37,784 nt of DNA from an uncultured Rhodospirillales bacterium (GCA_945957125.1 CAMFJT010000024.1:1-37784); one strand, 5' to 3'; counted from the first letter of the stretch, positions 7,633 to 16,285 are shown. Program-made: numbers and translations. The notes: generated by a model not told the origin, from the letters alone.

Positions 7633-8541
7633 CTACGCCGCCTTCGCGGCCGTCGTCACTTCAGCAAGAGTGATGAGCCAGTCGCGGAAGGCCTTGATCT
7701 TGCGCCGGCGGATCGCTTCCGGCGGATAGACTGCGTAGTAGGCGAACTCGGTCGCCATCTTGAAGTCGAACGGCACGACCAGCCGGCCCGCCTTGAGGTC
7801 GGGCGCGATCAACGGGTTGCGGCCGAGCGCCACCCCCAGCCCGTCCATGGCTGCCTGATAGGCGACCAGCGCGTGGTCGAACGTCACCCCGCGCGAGGCG
7901 TCGATGCCCCTGATCCCGGCAGCCGTCAGCCAGACCTGCCAGTCGTCGGGGAAGCTGCCGATATGGAGCAGCGTGAAGCGCCTGAGATCGGCCGGCTTCT
8001 TCAGCGGATTCGGGCCCTTGAGCAGCGACGGCGCGCAGACCGGCATCACGTCCTCGCCGACCAGCCGGTCGGCGACCAGCCCCGTCCACTGGCCGCGGCC
8101 GTAGCGGATGCCGATATCGACGTCCTCGCGCGAGAAATCGATCAAGCCGGTACCGGTCGAGATGCGCACGTCGATCTCGGGGTTGGCGCGCTGGAAGCCG
8201 CCCAGCCGGGGCACCAGCCACTTGGTGGCGAAAGACGCGGTGGTGGTCACGGTGAGATGCCCGCCGCGATCCTTCTGCAACAGCTTCTCCGTCGCCTCGT
8301 TGAGCTGGTCGAACGCGGCGCGGACCGACGGCAGGTAGGCCTGGCCGGCTTCGGACAGCAGCAGCGAGCGATTTCTCCGCACGAACAATTTTAATCCGAG
8401 CCTCTGCTCAAGCCCACGCACCTGATGGCTGATCGCGGCTTGGGTGACGCTCAATTCCTCGGCGGCATCGGTGAAGCTCATATGGCGTGCGGCAGCTTCA
8501 AAAGCACGCAATCCGTTGAGCGGCGGCAGGCTTCGCTTCAT
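7633..8541 (-). CDS. LysR-family transcriptional regulator, GcvA-like
   Basis: 302 residues from the ATG at 8541. The N-terminus MKRSLPPLNGLRAFEAAARH is the classic GcvA-type opening, followed by the helix-turn-helix (MSFTDAAEELSVTQAAISHQVRGLEQRLG, about residues 21-49) and a periplasmic-binding-protein-like effector domain to the end. An in-frame start at 8592 would add 17 residues that do not match the family, so the shorter start is preferred. The downstream neighbour on the same strand is the HpaB-type hydroxylase, separated by repeats. GcvA-like regulators have many targets, so regulation of that gene is possible but unproven. Confidence 0.92.
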   Translation of the reverse strand: MKRSLPPLNGLRAFEAAARHMSFTDAAEELSVTQAAISHQVRGLEQRLGLKLFVRRNRSLLLSEAGQAYLPSVRAAFDQLNEATEKLLQKDRGGHLTVTTTASFATKWLVPRLGGFQRANPEIDVRISTGTGLIDFSREDVDIGIRYGRGQWTGLVADRLVGEDVMPVCAPSLLKGPNPLKKPADLRRFTLLHIGSFPDDWQVWLTAAGIRGIDASRGVTFDHALVAYQAAMDGLGVALGRNPLIAPDLKAGRLVVPFDFKMATEFAYYAVYPPEAIRRRKIKAFRDWLITLAEVTTAAKAA

Positions 8542-8682
8542 GGCTAAATCCCTTCGGAAAGAAGTGTCTTTCACATGAGGTAAAGTTATCAAAACAGGAG
8601 GAACGGTCGTTTGTAAAGAGGCATGCCGAGGCGCAAATCACCGTCATCAAGGACGTCAACTACTTGCTTCGGGAGAAGTCCC

Positions 8683-8886
8683 ATGGCCGACATCTCGCTT
8701 CACTTCAGCTCCAAGGCGCCGCTGGCCGGCACCTACACCGCGTTCAGCCAGATCTTCCGCACCTGGCGGCGGCGCGCCCACGAACGGCAGGAGCTCGCCA
8801 CGCTCGACCATCGCACGCTGCGCGATCTCGGCCTGAGCGAAGGGTCCGCCCGGTTCGAGGCGAACAAGCCTTTCTGGCGCGAGTAG
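8683..8886 (+). CDS. DUF1127 domain-containing small protein (YjiS-like)
   Basis: 67 residues from the ATG at 8683, which has GGGAGAAG 4 bases upstream. A frame extension to 8623 lacks such support. The C-terminal half (FRTWRRRAHERQELATLDHRTLRDLGLS) is the DUF1127 arginine-rich helix pair found in small alphaproteobacterial proteins. Some of these bind RNA and act in phosphate or sRNA turnover; that role is only family-level knowledge here. The gene is monocistronic and followed by a strong terminator at 8950-8994, and it diverges from the LysR gene. Confidence 0.85.
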   Translation: MADISLHFSSKAPLAGTYTAFSQIFRTWRRRAHERQELATLDHRTLRDLGLSEGSARFEANKPFWRE

Positions 8887-8949
8887 ATCATCGAATCCGG
8901 AGCCCGGGCCTGATTTTACCCTGCCAGGCCCATCCCTCTCCGGACACTG

Positions 8950-8994
8950 GCCGGCGGTCGACCCCTCAGCCTCCCTGTCGACCGCCGGCTTTTT
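8950..8994 (+). terminator. Intrinsic terminator after the DUF1127 gene
   Basis: A perfect 13-base stem GCCGGCGGTCGAC/GTCGACCGCCGGC (8950-8962 and 8977-8989) with a 14-base loop is followed by TTTTTCTTT. It ends about 35 bases before the next gene's start, so the small gene is transcriptionally isolated. Confidence 0.88.
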
Positions 8995-9031
8995 CTTTGC
9001 CCGCGCCTTGCCCGCTTGCTAGAGCCCGCGC

Positions 9032-10162
9032 GTGCCGATCACCGACCTCCAGCTCCAAGCGCTCGCCCAAGAGGCCACGCAGCGGCTCACCACCGGCGAT
9101 TTCGAAGGGGCCGAGCCGTTGCTCGCGCAACTCGTCGCGGTGCGGCCCAACGCCGGGCAGGCCCTGCACCTGCTCGGCCAGGCGCGGCTCAAGCTCGGCC
9201 GTTTCGCCGAGGCCCGCGAGCCACTCGAGCGGGCCGCGAAGTTTCTCCCGAAGGAGGTCGCCGCACAGATCAACTATGCGGGCTGCCTCACCGTGCTGGG
9301 CGAGCACGAAGCCTCGCTCTGGGCGCTCGATCGCGCCGCGAAGCTGAAGCCCGACGACCCCGCGATCACGCACAACAGAGGCCGTGCGCTCGAAGCGCTC
9401 GGCCGCGTCGAGGAGGCCGAACGGGCCTATGGCGATGCGCTCGCGGTCGACCATCGCCTGATGCCGTCGCTGATCGCACGGGCCGGGCTGCTCGAGGCGC
9501 GCGGCGACTGGATCGGCGCGCTCGCCGATCTCGACATGGCGCTGGTCAGTCGCCCCGACGACGCGCACCTGCGGCTGCGGCGCGGCGAGCTGTTGCTGCG
9601 GCAGGGCGACTGGATGCGCGGCCTGCCCGACTACGAGGCGCGGCTCGAGCTGCCCGACGAGCGCTATCGGCCCGCCCTGCCGCGCTGGCGGGGCGAACCG
9701 CTCGACGGCCAGCTGCTCGTCTATCCCGAGCAGCCCGACATCGACGGCGACGCGGCCCGGCGCGACACGCTGATGCTGGCCCGCGGCGTCGATGCCGTCA
9801 TCCAGTGCGGCGAGATCCTGGCAGGCTGGCTCGCTGGACCGACCGTTCGCCGCGACGACCCGCTGACAGGCTTCGCCGCTGCCGCACCACTGCGCAGCCT
9901 GCCCTACCTGCTCGGCTGGAGCGCCGACGCTCCGCCGCCGCCACCAGCCTTGCGCGATCCCGGCGCCGGCGCCGCCCACGATCCGGTCGTCGGCGACGAC
10001 ACCTGGGAGACCCATCTCGCTGCCTGCCGCGGCATCGCGACGACGATCCGCCTGCCAGGGACGCCTGACTGGCTGTGGGGCCGCCAGGAGGGCGCATCGC
10101 CCTGGTACCGGTCGCTGACGCTCTTGCCGGAGCGCGGGCGTCCCGCCCACTCGGGCTCATGA
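9032..10162 (+). CDS. TPR-repeat protein with degenerate glycosyltransferase-like C-terminus
   Basis: 376 residues from a GTG start. Residues about 1-220 are tetratricopeptide helices (for example AEPLLAQLVAVRPNAGQALHLL and DDPAITHNRGRALEALGRVEEAERAY), a protein-protein interaction scaffold. Next comes LPRWRGEPLDGQLLVYPEQ, which resembles the PLWDG..L.GR.LLVHAEQGLGD opening of the GT9/GT41-like domain often fused to TPRs. Near the end WLWGRQEGASPWYRSL resembles that domain's closing WYPS motif. The part between is only about 110 residues and lacks the catalytic GLGD segment, so activity is doubtful. The last 12 residues and the stop lie inside a palindromic repeat (10120-10193). The function is unknown. 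Confidence 0.75.
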   Translation: MPITDLQLQALAQEATQRLTTGDFEGAEPLLAQLVAVRPNAGQALHLLGQARLKLGRFAEAREPLERAAKFLPKEVAAQINYAGCLTVLGEHEASLWALDRAAKLKPDDPAITHNRGRALEALGRVEEAERAYGDALAVDHRLMPSLIARAGLLEARGDWIGALADLDMALVSRPDDAHLRLRRGELLLRQGDWMRGLPDYEARLELPDERYRPALPRWRGEPLDGQLLVYPEQPDIDGDAARRDTLMLARGVDAVIQCGEILAGWLAGPTVRRDDPLTGFAAAAPLRSLPYLLGWSADAPPPPPALRDPGAGAAHDPVVGDDTWETHLAACRGIATTIRLPGTPDWLWGRQEGASPWYRSLTLLPERGRPAHSGS

Positions 10163-10193
10163 GCGGGCGGGACGCCCGCGCTCCGGCAAGAGC
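10120..10193. repeat. Perfect 29-base inverted repeat overlapping the 3' end of the TPR gene
   Basis: The arms GCTCTTGCCGGAGCGCGGGC... (10120-10148) and the exact reverse complement (10165-10193) flank a 16-base centre. Each arm also contains a small palindrome, GGGCG-TCC-CGCCC. The left arm is read as coding sequence and the TGA at 10160-10162 lies in the centre. It resembles the palindromes at 16916-16947 and 33880-33956 and probably belongs to a REP/BIME-like family. Confidence 0.85.
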
Positions 10194-10242
10194 GATGTAA
10201 AATCGCTTCCGTGCCGCATGGCCGGATGCGATATCGAGGACG

Positions 10243-11103
10243 ATGAAGCCCCTGCACATCGCGGCATCCCTGCTGATCGCGGCGATCTGGGGCCTCAACT
10301 TCACGGTCATCCGCTTCGGGCTCGACGAGCTCACGCCGTTCGCTTTCGCCGGCTGGCGCTTCGTGCTCGGCGCGCTGCCGGTGCTCGTCCTGCCGCGGCC
10401 GGCCATCTCGTGGAAAGCGCTGGCCGGCACGGGCGTCTTCCTGTTCGCCGGACAGTTCGTCTTCCTGTTCTTCGCCATGGAGGCGGGCCTGCCGCCCGGC
10501 CTGTCTTCCGTGCTGGTCCAGCTCCAGGGACCGCTGACGCTGGTGCTGGCAGCGCTGTTCCTGAAGGAGCGCGCAACCGCGGGACAATGGGCCGGCCTCG
10601 GCGTGGCCATGATCGGCGTGATCGTGATCGGCCGTTCCGTCGAAGGCAGCGCCAGCCTGTTCGCCGTCGCCATCGCCCTGCTGTCGGCCCTGAGCTGGGC
10701 GGCCGGCAACCTCTTCCTGCGCGAAACGCGCGCCGCATCGGTGCTCTCCGTCACCGCCTGGGCCAGCCTGGTCCCGCCCCTGCCGCTGCTGGCGATCGGC
10801 GTCCTGCACGACGGATGGGCGCCGACCCTGGCGCCCCTCCTCGCTCCCACCTGGCGATGCTGGCTGGTGCTTTTCTACACCGTCGTCCCGGTGATGTGGC
10901 TGGGCTATCTGCTGTGGGGCACGTTGCTGCGCACCTATCCGGCCGGCAAGGTCGGTCCGGTCTCGCTGCTGGTGCCGTGCTGCGCGCTGGTCTTCTCCGC
11001 CCTGCTCACCGGCGAATCCGTCGGCGGCCTGCGGCTGTTCGGCGTCGCGGTCGTGCTGGGCGGCGTGGCGCTCGGCATCTTCGCCTCCACCAAGCGCCGC
11101 TGA
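10243..11103 (+). CDS. EamA-family (DMT superfamily) inner-membrane transporter
   Basis: 286 residues, almost all hydrophobic, with about ten transmembrane helices in two EamA repeats of five (residues about 5-140 and 148-283). The opening HIAASLLIAAIWGLNFTVIRFGLDELTPFAFAGWRF and the mid-protein LKERATAGQWAGLGVAMIGVIVIG are typical of EamA metabolite exporters, some of which export O-acetylserine and cysteine. The assignment of a substrate is not possible. The gene is monocistronic: a palindromic repeat precedes it and a hairpin at 11110-11133 follows 7 bases after its stop. Confidence 0.9.
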   Translation: MKPLHIAASLLIAAIWGLNFTVIRFGLDELTPFAFAGWRFVLGALPVLVLPRPAISWKALAGTGVFLFAGQFVFLFFAMEAGLPPGLSSVLVQLQGPLTLVLAALFLKERATAGQWAGLGVAMIGVIVIGRSVEGSASLFAVAIALLSALSWAAGNLFLRETRAASVLSVTAWASLVPPLPLLAIGVLHDGWAPTLAPLLAPTWRCWLVLFYTVVPVMWLGYLLWGTLLRTYPAGKVGPVSLLVPCCALVFSALLTGESVGGLRLFGVAVVLGGVALGIFASTKRR

Positions 11104-11109
11104 AAAAGA

Positions 11110-11133
11110 AAACGGGAGCTGCTGCTCCCGTTT
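11110..11133 (+). terminator. Probable intrinsic terminator after the EamA transporter
   Basis: A perfect 10-base stem AAACGGGAGC/GCTCCCGTTT with a TGCT loop lies just after the stop codon. The T run is short (TTT then CCTCCCC), so termination may be only partial. In the other direction an A-rich flank gives TTCTTTTTCA, so it could also stop minus-strand transcription from the peptidase gene. Confidence 0.65.
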
Positions 11134-11267
11134 CCTCCCCAATGAGGCAGTCGGTAGCGGCGATGCCGGCACGACCGAGCTGCAGTCCAGATATACAGAA
11201 GTGTATCGTTGATGTCGCCGAACGTCAATCCGCAATCGCAATGCGACTTTCTTTTCTTGCTTCGCGG

Positions 11268-12548
11268 CTAAGCCTTTGAAAGACCGCACCATTCCGCGAT
11301 GAAGAGAGCCGTCGCCTGGGTGATCTTCCGGACCGATTCCAGCTCCACCCGCTCATCGAAGCCGTGGATATCGTCGGATTTCGGACCGTAGACCAGGGCG
11401 GGAATGCCGGCATACAGCCCGAAGAAGCGATTATCGGCGGTGCCGGTCGAGGTCTTGTCCTCCAGCGCCGTCCCGAACACCGTCCGGTGGGCGTCGGCCA
11501 GGACGACCCGGACATGCTCGTGGTTCTTCAGCACGAAGGGTTCGGCCTGGAAGCCTTCCCAGGTCACGCTCGGCGGGTTGTTGCCGAGGAAGGGATCGTT
11601 GGCGGCGGCGCGACGGACGACGTCCTCGATCTCCTGGCGGCACTCCTTGAGCGTCTGCGTCGGCAGCACGCCCACCCGCATGTCGAAGGTGCACCACGAC
11701 GGCACCGAGCTCGCCCAGTCGCCCCCGGCGATCTTGCCGACATTGAAGTTCACGGGGTGATGATGGGTGTGGAAGTGCGGATCGTGCGCCTTCTTCTCGT
11801 TCCATTTCTTCTCCAGCTCGCGCAGCTGCTGGATCAGCCGGAAGGCCGATTCGATCGCGTTCGACCCGGCGTCGGCCTTGTAGACGTGCACCGGATGGCC
11901 GGTGACCTTGACCTGGAACCACATCACGCCGACCTGCGCGACGGTCAACACGCCCGACGACGGCTCCGGAATCAGGGCGGCGTCGGCGCGATAGCCGCGC
12001 TGCAGGCAGGCGAGCGCGCCGTTGCCGGTGCATTCCTCCTCGACCACCGACTGCTGGTATACGTCGGCGGCCGGCTGGTAGCCGAGCGCCCGCAGCGCGC
12101 GCAAGGCATAGAGATTGAGGATGATGCCGGCCTTCATGTCGCCGGCGCCGCGGCCGTACATCCAGCCGTCCTTCACGACGGCATCGAACGGATGACGCGA
12201 CCACATCTCGTGCGGGCCTTCCGGCACGACGTCGATATGGCCATTGAGGATGAGGGACCGGCCCTTGGGCGATTGCGGCCGCCAGCTACCGACCACGTTC
12301 CACGCATCGTCGTAGTCGAGGCTGTGCGGCGAGTACCCCGGCAGGTGCTTGAGATCGTCGATCTTGATCTGCCAGCGGTCGACGTTGAGCTTATCTTCCT
12401 TGTACAGGCGGGCCATCATGTCCTGCGCCGGCGCCTCGCGGAACCGCGTCGACGGTATCCTCACGAGATCGGCCAGCACCTTGGTCTGATCGTCGAACTG
12501 GCGATCGACCTGGTTCATGATCTGCGTCTTCAACGCCTCTTCGAGCAT
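11268..12548 (-). CDS. M20-family metallopeptidase (ArgE/DapE/acetylornithine deacetylase-like)
   Basis: 426 residues from the ATG at 12548, with GGGGAG about 8 bases upstream; a TTG extension to 12569 is less likely. The metal and catalytic residues of the M20 family are visible: His104 and Asp106 in LNGHIDVVPEGP, the bridging Asp137 in GRGAGDMKAG, and Glu170/Glu171 in VVEEECTGNGA. The small dimerisation domain occupies about residues 205-320. The enzyme hydrolyses an amide bond in an N-acyl amino acid or dipeptide. Its relatives include acetylornithine deacetylase, succinyl-diaminopimelate desuccinylase and many catabolic amidohydrolases; no arg or dap genes are near, so a salvage or catabolic role is more likely. 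Confidence 0.9.
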   Translation of the reverse strand: MLEEALKTQIMNQVDRQFDDQTKVLADLVRIPSTRFREAPAQDMMARLYKEDKLNVDRWQIKIDDLKHLPGYSPHSLDYDDAWNVVGSWRPQSPKGRSLILNGHIDVVPEGPHEMWSRHPFDAVVKDGWMYGRGAGDMKAGIILNLYALRALRALGYQPAADVYQQSVVEEECTGNGALACLQRGYRADAALIPEPSSGVLTVAQVGVMWFQVKVTGHPVHVYKADAGSNAIESAFRLIQQLRELEKKWNEKKAHDPHFHTHHHPVNFNVGKIAGGDWASSVPSWCTFDMRVGVLPTQTLKECRQEIEDVVRRAAANDPFLGNNPPSVTWEGFQAEPFVLKNHEHVRVVLADAHRTVFGTALEDKTSTGTADNRFFGLYAGIPALVYGPKSDDIHGFDERVELESVRKITQATALFIAEWCGLSKA

Positions 12549-12654
12549 CGTCCAACTCCCCTGCGGCAACCGTCACGCCTTAGCCCGTGATCGGCGCCCG
12601 CACAATGTCCGGCCGGGCCTTGGCGACACCCGCCAAAGTTGCAAGAATGACGCC

Positions 12655-13518
12655 ATGAAATCCTTGCTCGCCGCCTTCCTGGCCCTCGCCTTCGTCACGG
12701 CCGCCGCAGCCAAGCCACCCCAGACCGAAGAAGAGCGCAACGCTGCCCTGCGCTCCCTGACCTGGCGTGACGGCGAGGCCCTCGCTCTGCCTCTCTCGCA
12801 CGGCACGCTGCACGCGCCGGAGGGCGTACGCCAGCTTCTTGGCAAGGATGCCGCGGCGCTCTGGGAGGCGCTCAATGGCGTCGACGCGCCTTCGGGCATG
12901 GAAGCGTCGCTCTTCGACCCAGGGACCGAAGCGCTGGTCTTCTTCCAGAAGCTCGGCAGCGGCTACGTCAAGCTCGACGACTGGGAGGAGGTCGATGCCG
13001 ACGCCATGCTGAAATCGGTCTCGGAGAATACCGAGGCGGACAATGCGCGGCGCAAGGCGGCCGGCATTCCCGGCCTCCATGTCGTCGGCTGGCGCGAGAA
13101 GCCGCATCTCGACCGGGCGACGAACACGGTACGCTGGTCGTTCGAGGCGCGCGACGAGGAGAATGGCGAGCTGGTGAACAGCGTCGCGCTCGTACTGGGG
13201 CGCGACGGCTTCGAGAAGCTGATCTGGGTCGGCGCGAAGAAGGATGCCGGCGACAACGACCTGTTGAAAGTGGCCCAGGCAAGCTTCGCGTTCCCGCTCG
13301 GCGGCCGCTACGACGATTTTCGCGCGGGAGACAAGGTGGCGGAATACGGCATCGCAGGGCTGGTCGCGAGCGTGCTGGGCGCCAAGGTCGCGGCCAAGCT
13401 CGGCCTGCTCGCGCTGGCCGCCGTCTTCGCCAAGAAGATCGGCGTCTTCCTCCTCGTCCCGCTGTTCGCCGCCGCCGCCTGGATGAAGCGCAGGTTCACC
13501 CGCAACAAGTCGGGCTAG
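12655..13518 (+). CDS. DUF2167 family membrane protein
   Basis: 287 residues from the ATG at 12655. The N-terminus MKSLLAAFLALAFVTAAAA is a signal peptide. The body contains LTWRDGEALALPLSHGTLHAPEGVRQLLG and LDDWEEVDADAMLKSV..NTEADNARRKAAGIPGLHVVGW, which are typical of DUF2167 proteins. The C-terminus has hydrophobic helices (LGLLALAAVFAKKIGVFLLVPLFAAAAW) and a positively charged tail, so the mature domain is probably extracytoplasmic and anchored. The family has no established function. Its 3' end overlaps the convergent FAD oxidoreductase by 4 bases. The frame extends upstream to 12517, but that part overlaps the divergent peptidase and lacks a signal sequence. Confidence 0.85.
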   Translation: MKSLLAAFLALAFVTAAAAKPPQTEEERNAALRSLTWRDGEALALPLSHGTLHAPEGVRQLLGKDAAALWEALNGVDAPSGMEASLFDPGTEALVFFQKLGSGYVKLDDWEEVDADAMLKSVSENTEADNARRKAAGIPGLHVVGWREKPHLDRATNTVRWSFEARDEENGELVNSVALVLGRDGFEKLIWVGAKKDAGDNDLLKVAQASFAFPLGGRYDDFRAGDKVAEYGIAGLVASVLGAKVAAKLGLLALAAVFAKKIGVFLLVPLFAAAAWMKRRFTRNKSG

Positions 13519-14753
13519 ACCCGGTCGATCAGGGCCCCCTGGCGACGCAGGACGTTTCTGGCATCGTCGATCTCGATGCCGCCGCGGTCGGCAAACAGCG
13601 CGGCGGCGACGCCGGCCGCCTGTCCCGTGGCAAAGGCCGTGCCCATGACGCGCAACGACGCGCCAGCCATTCGGTCGGCATCCGCCAACCGGCCGGCCGC
13701 GAAGAGGTTGGGCGTATCGCGGCTCATCAGGCACCCCAGCGGGATCGGATAGGTGCCCTTGTCGGGCGGGTAGACGAAGGTGCTCTCGAGGGTCTCTCGA
13801 TCGTGCCATTCGACGCCCCACGCGCCGAGCGCGACGGCGTCGTCGAACGCGCGGCCCGCCACGATGTCCTGCCATGCGAGCGGGCGGACGGCATCGATAT
13901 GCCGTGATTCGCGCGTGCCGAATTCGGGACCGGTCGAGACGAGATGGGCGTTCTCGCAGCCCGGGATCGTGCGGATCGCGTCGAGATAAGCCCATGCCTG
14001 CTCGCGACCGCGCCGCTCGGCATCCGAGAAGCTTCCGGCGTCGCGCGGATCGTAGTCGACCGAGGCGACGTAGCAGACGAGGTCACCCGACATTGGCAGG
14101 CGCGCGATCACGCTGCGATCCTTGGTGAACGGGCCCGCACCGCGTGCGACGGCCTGCGCGAGGTGGTCGGCGGTAACGACGACCTCCTTGCCGATGCCGC
14201 CGAACCGCGTTCCGAGCGTACCGAGATTGACTTTGCCCTCGTTGCCGTAGCGCGTCGACGCGCCCGCCAAGAACGCAAGATCGCCCTCGCCGCTGGCGTC
14301 GACGAAGGCGCCTGCGCGCACGGTGTGGCGCCCGCCATGATCCTGCCAGAAAACAGCGACGATCCGACCGTCCTGCCGGGTCGCACCGCCGACGAAGGCG
14401 TGCAGCAACACGTCGACGCCAGCCTCCGCGCAGAGTTCGTCGAGCACGCGCTTCACCGCCTCCGGCTCGAAAACGACGAACACGCCGCGATGGCGCTGCG
14501 GCCCGGTGACCGCGCCGAACCGGCGCAGGCGCTGCATGACCTCCTCGGCGACACCGGCCACGGCTTGGCGCGGTGGGTCGCCCAGCGTGTAGAGGCCGCA
14601 ATAGGTGACGACGTTGCGCAGCGTCGAGGCGCCGCCTAGACAGCCGGCGCGCTCGATCAGCAGCGTCCGCGCGCCGCACCGCGCCGACGCGACCGCGGCA
14701 GCCACGCCCGCGCTGCCGCCGCCGACGACCGCAACGTCGTAGTCTGTCGTCAT
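13515..14753 (-). CDS. FAD-dependent oxidoreductase
   Basis: 412 residues. The N-terminal dinucleotide fold DVAVVGGGSAGVAAAVASARCGARTLLIER is at residues about 5-35, followed by GCLGGASTLRNVVTYCGLYT. A second FAD-contact motif, GAFVDASGEGDLAFLAG, is near residue 150, and a C-terminal LFAAGRLADADRMAGASLRVMGTAFATGQAAG block completes the FAD_oxidored-type enzyme. Such proteins are common stand-alone oxidases or dehydrogenases of unknown substrate. The start at 14753 has GGGGAA upstream. The 225 bases between this gene and the next (14754-14978) contain no supported gene. Confidence 0.85.
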   Translation of the reverse strand: MTTDYDVAVVGGGSAGVAAAVASARCGARTLLIERAGCLGGASTLRNVVTYCGLYTLGDPPRQAVAGVAEEVMQRLRRFGAVTGPQRHRGVFVVFEPEAVKRVLDELCAEAGVDVLLHAFVGGATRQDGRIVAVFWQDHGGRHTVRAGAFVDASGEGDLAFLAGASTRYGNEGKVNLGTLGTRFGGIGKEVVVTADHLAQAVARGAGPFTKDRSVIARLPMSGDLVCYVASVDYDPRDAGSFSDAERRGREQAWAYLDAIRTIPGCENAHLVSTGPEFGTRESRHIDAVRPLAWQDIVAGRAFDDAVALGAWGVEWHDRETLESTFVYPPDKGTYPIPLGCLMSRDTPNLFAAGRLADADRMAGASLRVMGTAFATGQAAGVAAALFADRGGIEIDDARNVLRRQGALIDRV

Positions 14754-14978
14754 TCGAAATTCCCCATTGGTTTCAGCGGGCCCTGTGCCGGCGGGCCGCC
14801 CTTTATATGCAGTGGTTCTGATTAAGGGCGCGGACCAAAAGGTTGTGCCTATAGACGCTAATTCCGCTTCGCCGTCGGCGTATCATCGTCTTGCCGGACC
14901 GTTGAAGTCATGAACCCGGCTCGTCGCTACAACAAGAAGCGAGGAGGATGCTGGCGCGCGCCCGGCGAAGCGCAAGCT

Positions 14979-16133
14979 CTATGAATTGTGCGCGCGCCTC
15001 AGAGCCTGGTCGAGGTCGTCGTAGAGGTCGCCGCTGTCCTCGACGCCGACCGACAGCCGCAGCAGGTCGGGAGGGCACGGCGTGCCGGGGCCTTCGATGC
15101 TGGCGCGATGCTCGATCAGGCTTTCGACGCCGCCCAGCGAGGTCGCGCGCTTCCAGAGTTCCACGCGCGCGGCGGCCGCGATCGCCAACCCCTCTCCGCC
15201 CTTGACCCTGACCGACAGCATGCCGCCGAAGCCGCCGCTCATCTGCTTTCGCGCCGCTTCATGCCCGGCGAAGGACGGGAGGCCGGGATAGAGGACCTGC
15301 TCGATCATCGGATGGGCGGCGAATTTCTGCGCCAGCGCCTCGGCCGAGCGGCAGGCCCATTGCACGCGCGGGAACAGCGTGCGCATGCCGCGCATCAGCA
15401 GCCACGCCTCTGTCTGGCCGAGGATCGTGCCGAGCTGGGCGCGGATCGCACGCAGCTTCGCCCAATGGGCGTCCTCGCGCGCACCGACCAACGCGCCGGC
15501 GATGATGTCGGAATGGCCGTTGAGGTACTTGGTCGCCGAATGCATGACGATGTCGGCGCCGTGCTCGATCGGCCGCGTCAGCACCGGCGTGGCGACGGTC
15601 GAGTCGACGGCGAGCAGCGCACCGGCCGCGTGCGCGATCTGCGCCGCGGCGGCAATGTCGCTGACCGCCCAGGTCGGGTTGGCCGGCGTCTCCAGCCACA
15701 CCAGCTTCGTCTTGCCCGGCTGCACGGCCGCGGCAATGGCGTCGGTGCTTGCCGCGTCGACGAACTCGACCGCAAGGCCCCACTGCGTCGCGAAGGTGGC
15801 GAGCCAGTTGCGCAGCGACCAGTACATCACCTTCGGCACGACGACATGGTCGCCGGGCGCCAGCGCGAGGAAGCAGGCGGTCGCCGCGCTCATCCCCGAG
15901 GAGAAGACCATCGCCTTCGCCCCGCCTTCGAGCGCCGCAAGAGTCGCCTCGGCCTGGTCGAATGTCGGGTTGTCGGCACGCGCATAGATACGACCGGAGC
16001 GATAGCCGTTGTCCTCGTCGCGCTGATATGTACTCGCCATATGGATCGGCGGCACGACGGCCTTGGTCACCGGATCGATCCAGCCCATGGCCTGTGCCGC
16101 GAGCGAAGCCGCGGCGACTTTTTTCCCTGTCAT
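14979..16133 (-). CDS. Cys/Met-metabolism PLP-dependent enzyme (cystathionine gamma-synthase-like)
   Basis: 384 residues of fold-type I. Features include PPIHMASTYQRDED, GRIYARADNPTFDQAEATLAALEGG, the glycine-rich SSGMSAATACFLAL, the WLETPANPTW segment, and the PLP lysine in HSATKYLNGHSD near residue 203. Substrates in this family are O-acyl-homoserine or cystathionine (synthase, gamma-lyase or methionine gamma-lyase). Which activity applies cannot be read from sequence, so no gene symbol is given. It faces a divergent TetR gene across 152 bases that contain a palindrome, which suggests local control. It is separate from the metX-metW operon 4.4 kb away but may act on its product. The ribosome site AGAGGTAGGG supports the ATG at 16133. 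Confidence 0.88.
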   Translation of the reverse strand: MTGKKVAAASLAAQAMGWIDPVTKAVVPPIHMASTYQRDEDNGYRSGRIYARADNPTFDQAEATLAALEGGAKAMVFSSGMSAATACFLALAPGDHVVVPKVMYWSLRNWLATFATQWGLAVEFVDAASTDAIAAAVQPGKTKLVWLETPANPTWAVSDIAAAAQIAHAAGALLAVDSTVATPVLTRPIEHGADIVMHSATKYLNGHSDIIAGALVGAREDAHWAKLRAIRAQLGTILGQTEAWLLMRGMRTLFPRVQWACRSAEALAQKFAAHPMIEQVLYPGLPSFAGHEAARKQMSGGFGGMLSVRVKGGEGLAIAAAARVELWKRATSLGGVESLIEHRASIEGPGTPCPPDLLRLSVGVEDSGDLYDDLDQALRRAHNS

Positions 16134-16166
16134 GCCCTACCTCTAAAAGCTTACGAAAGACTTACG

Positions 16167-16184
16167 TGCGATGAATATATCGCA
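16167..16184. promoter_or_regulatory. Candidate operator between the PLP enzyme and the TetR gene
   Basis: The inverted repeat TGCGAT-GAATAT-ATCGCA has 6-base arms and an AT-rich centre, 34 bases upstream of the PLP-enzyme start and 102 bases upstream of the TetR start. This size and placement fit a TetR dimer site in a divergent promoter. Nearby ATATCGCA and ATATGCGT partial repeats may extend it. No direct evidence of binding. Confidence 0.4.
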
Positions 16185-16285
16185 TCGCTGGATATGCGTT
16201 GCAGCGCACTGTTTCTTCTTTTTTTCGGAAGAGGGAAGCGCCAAGATGAATAATCGAAACGCGTTCACGCGCCAGGGGATTAAGG

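Noticed and set aside
14910..14984. Possible 24-codon peptide starting at the ATG at 14910
   Set aside because: No ribosome site and no conserved feature; the gap is short and likely untranslated.
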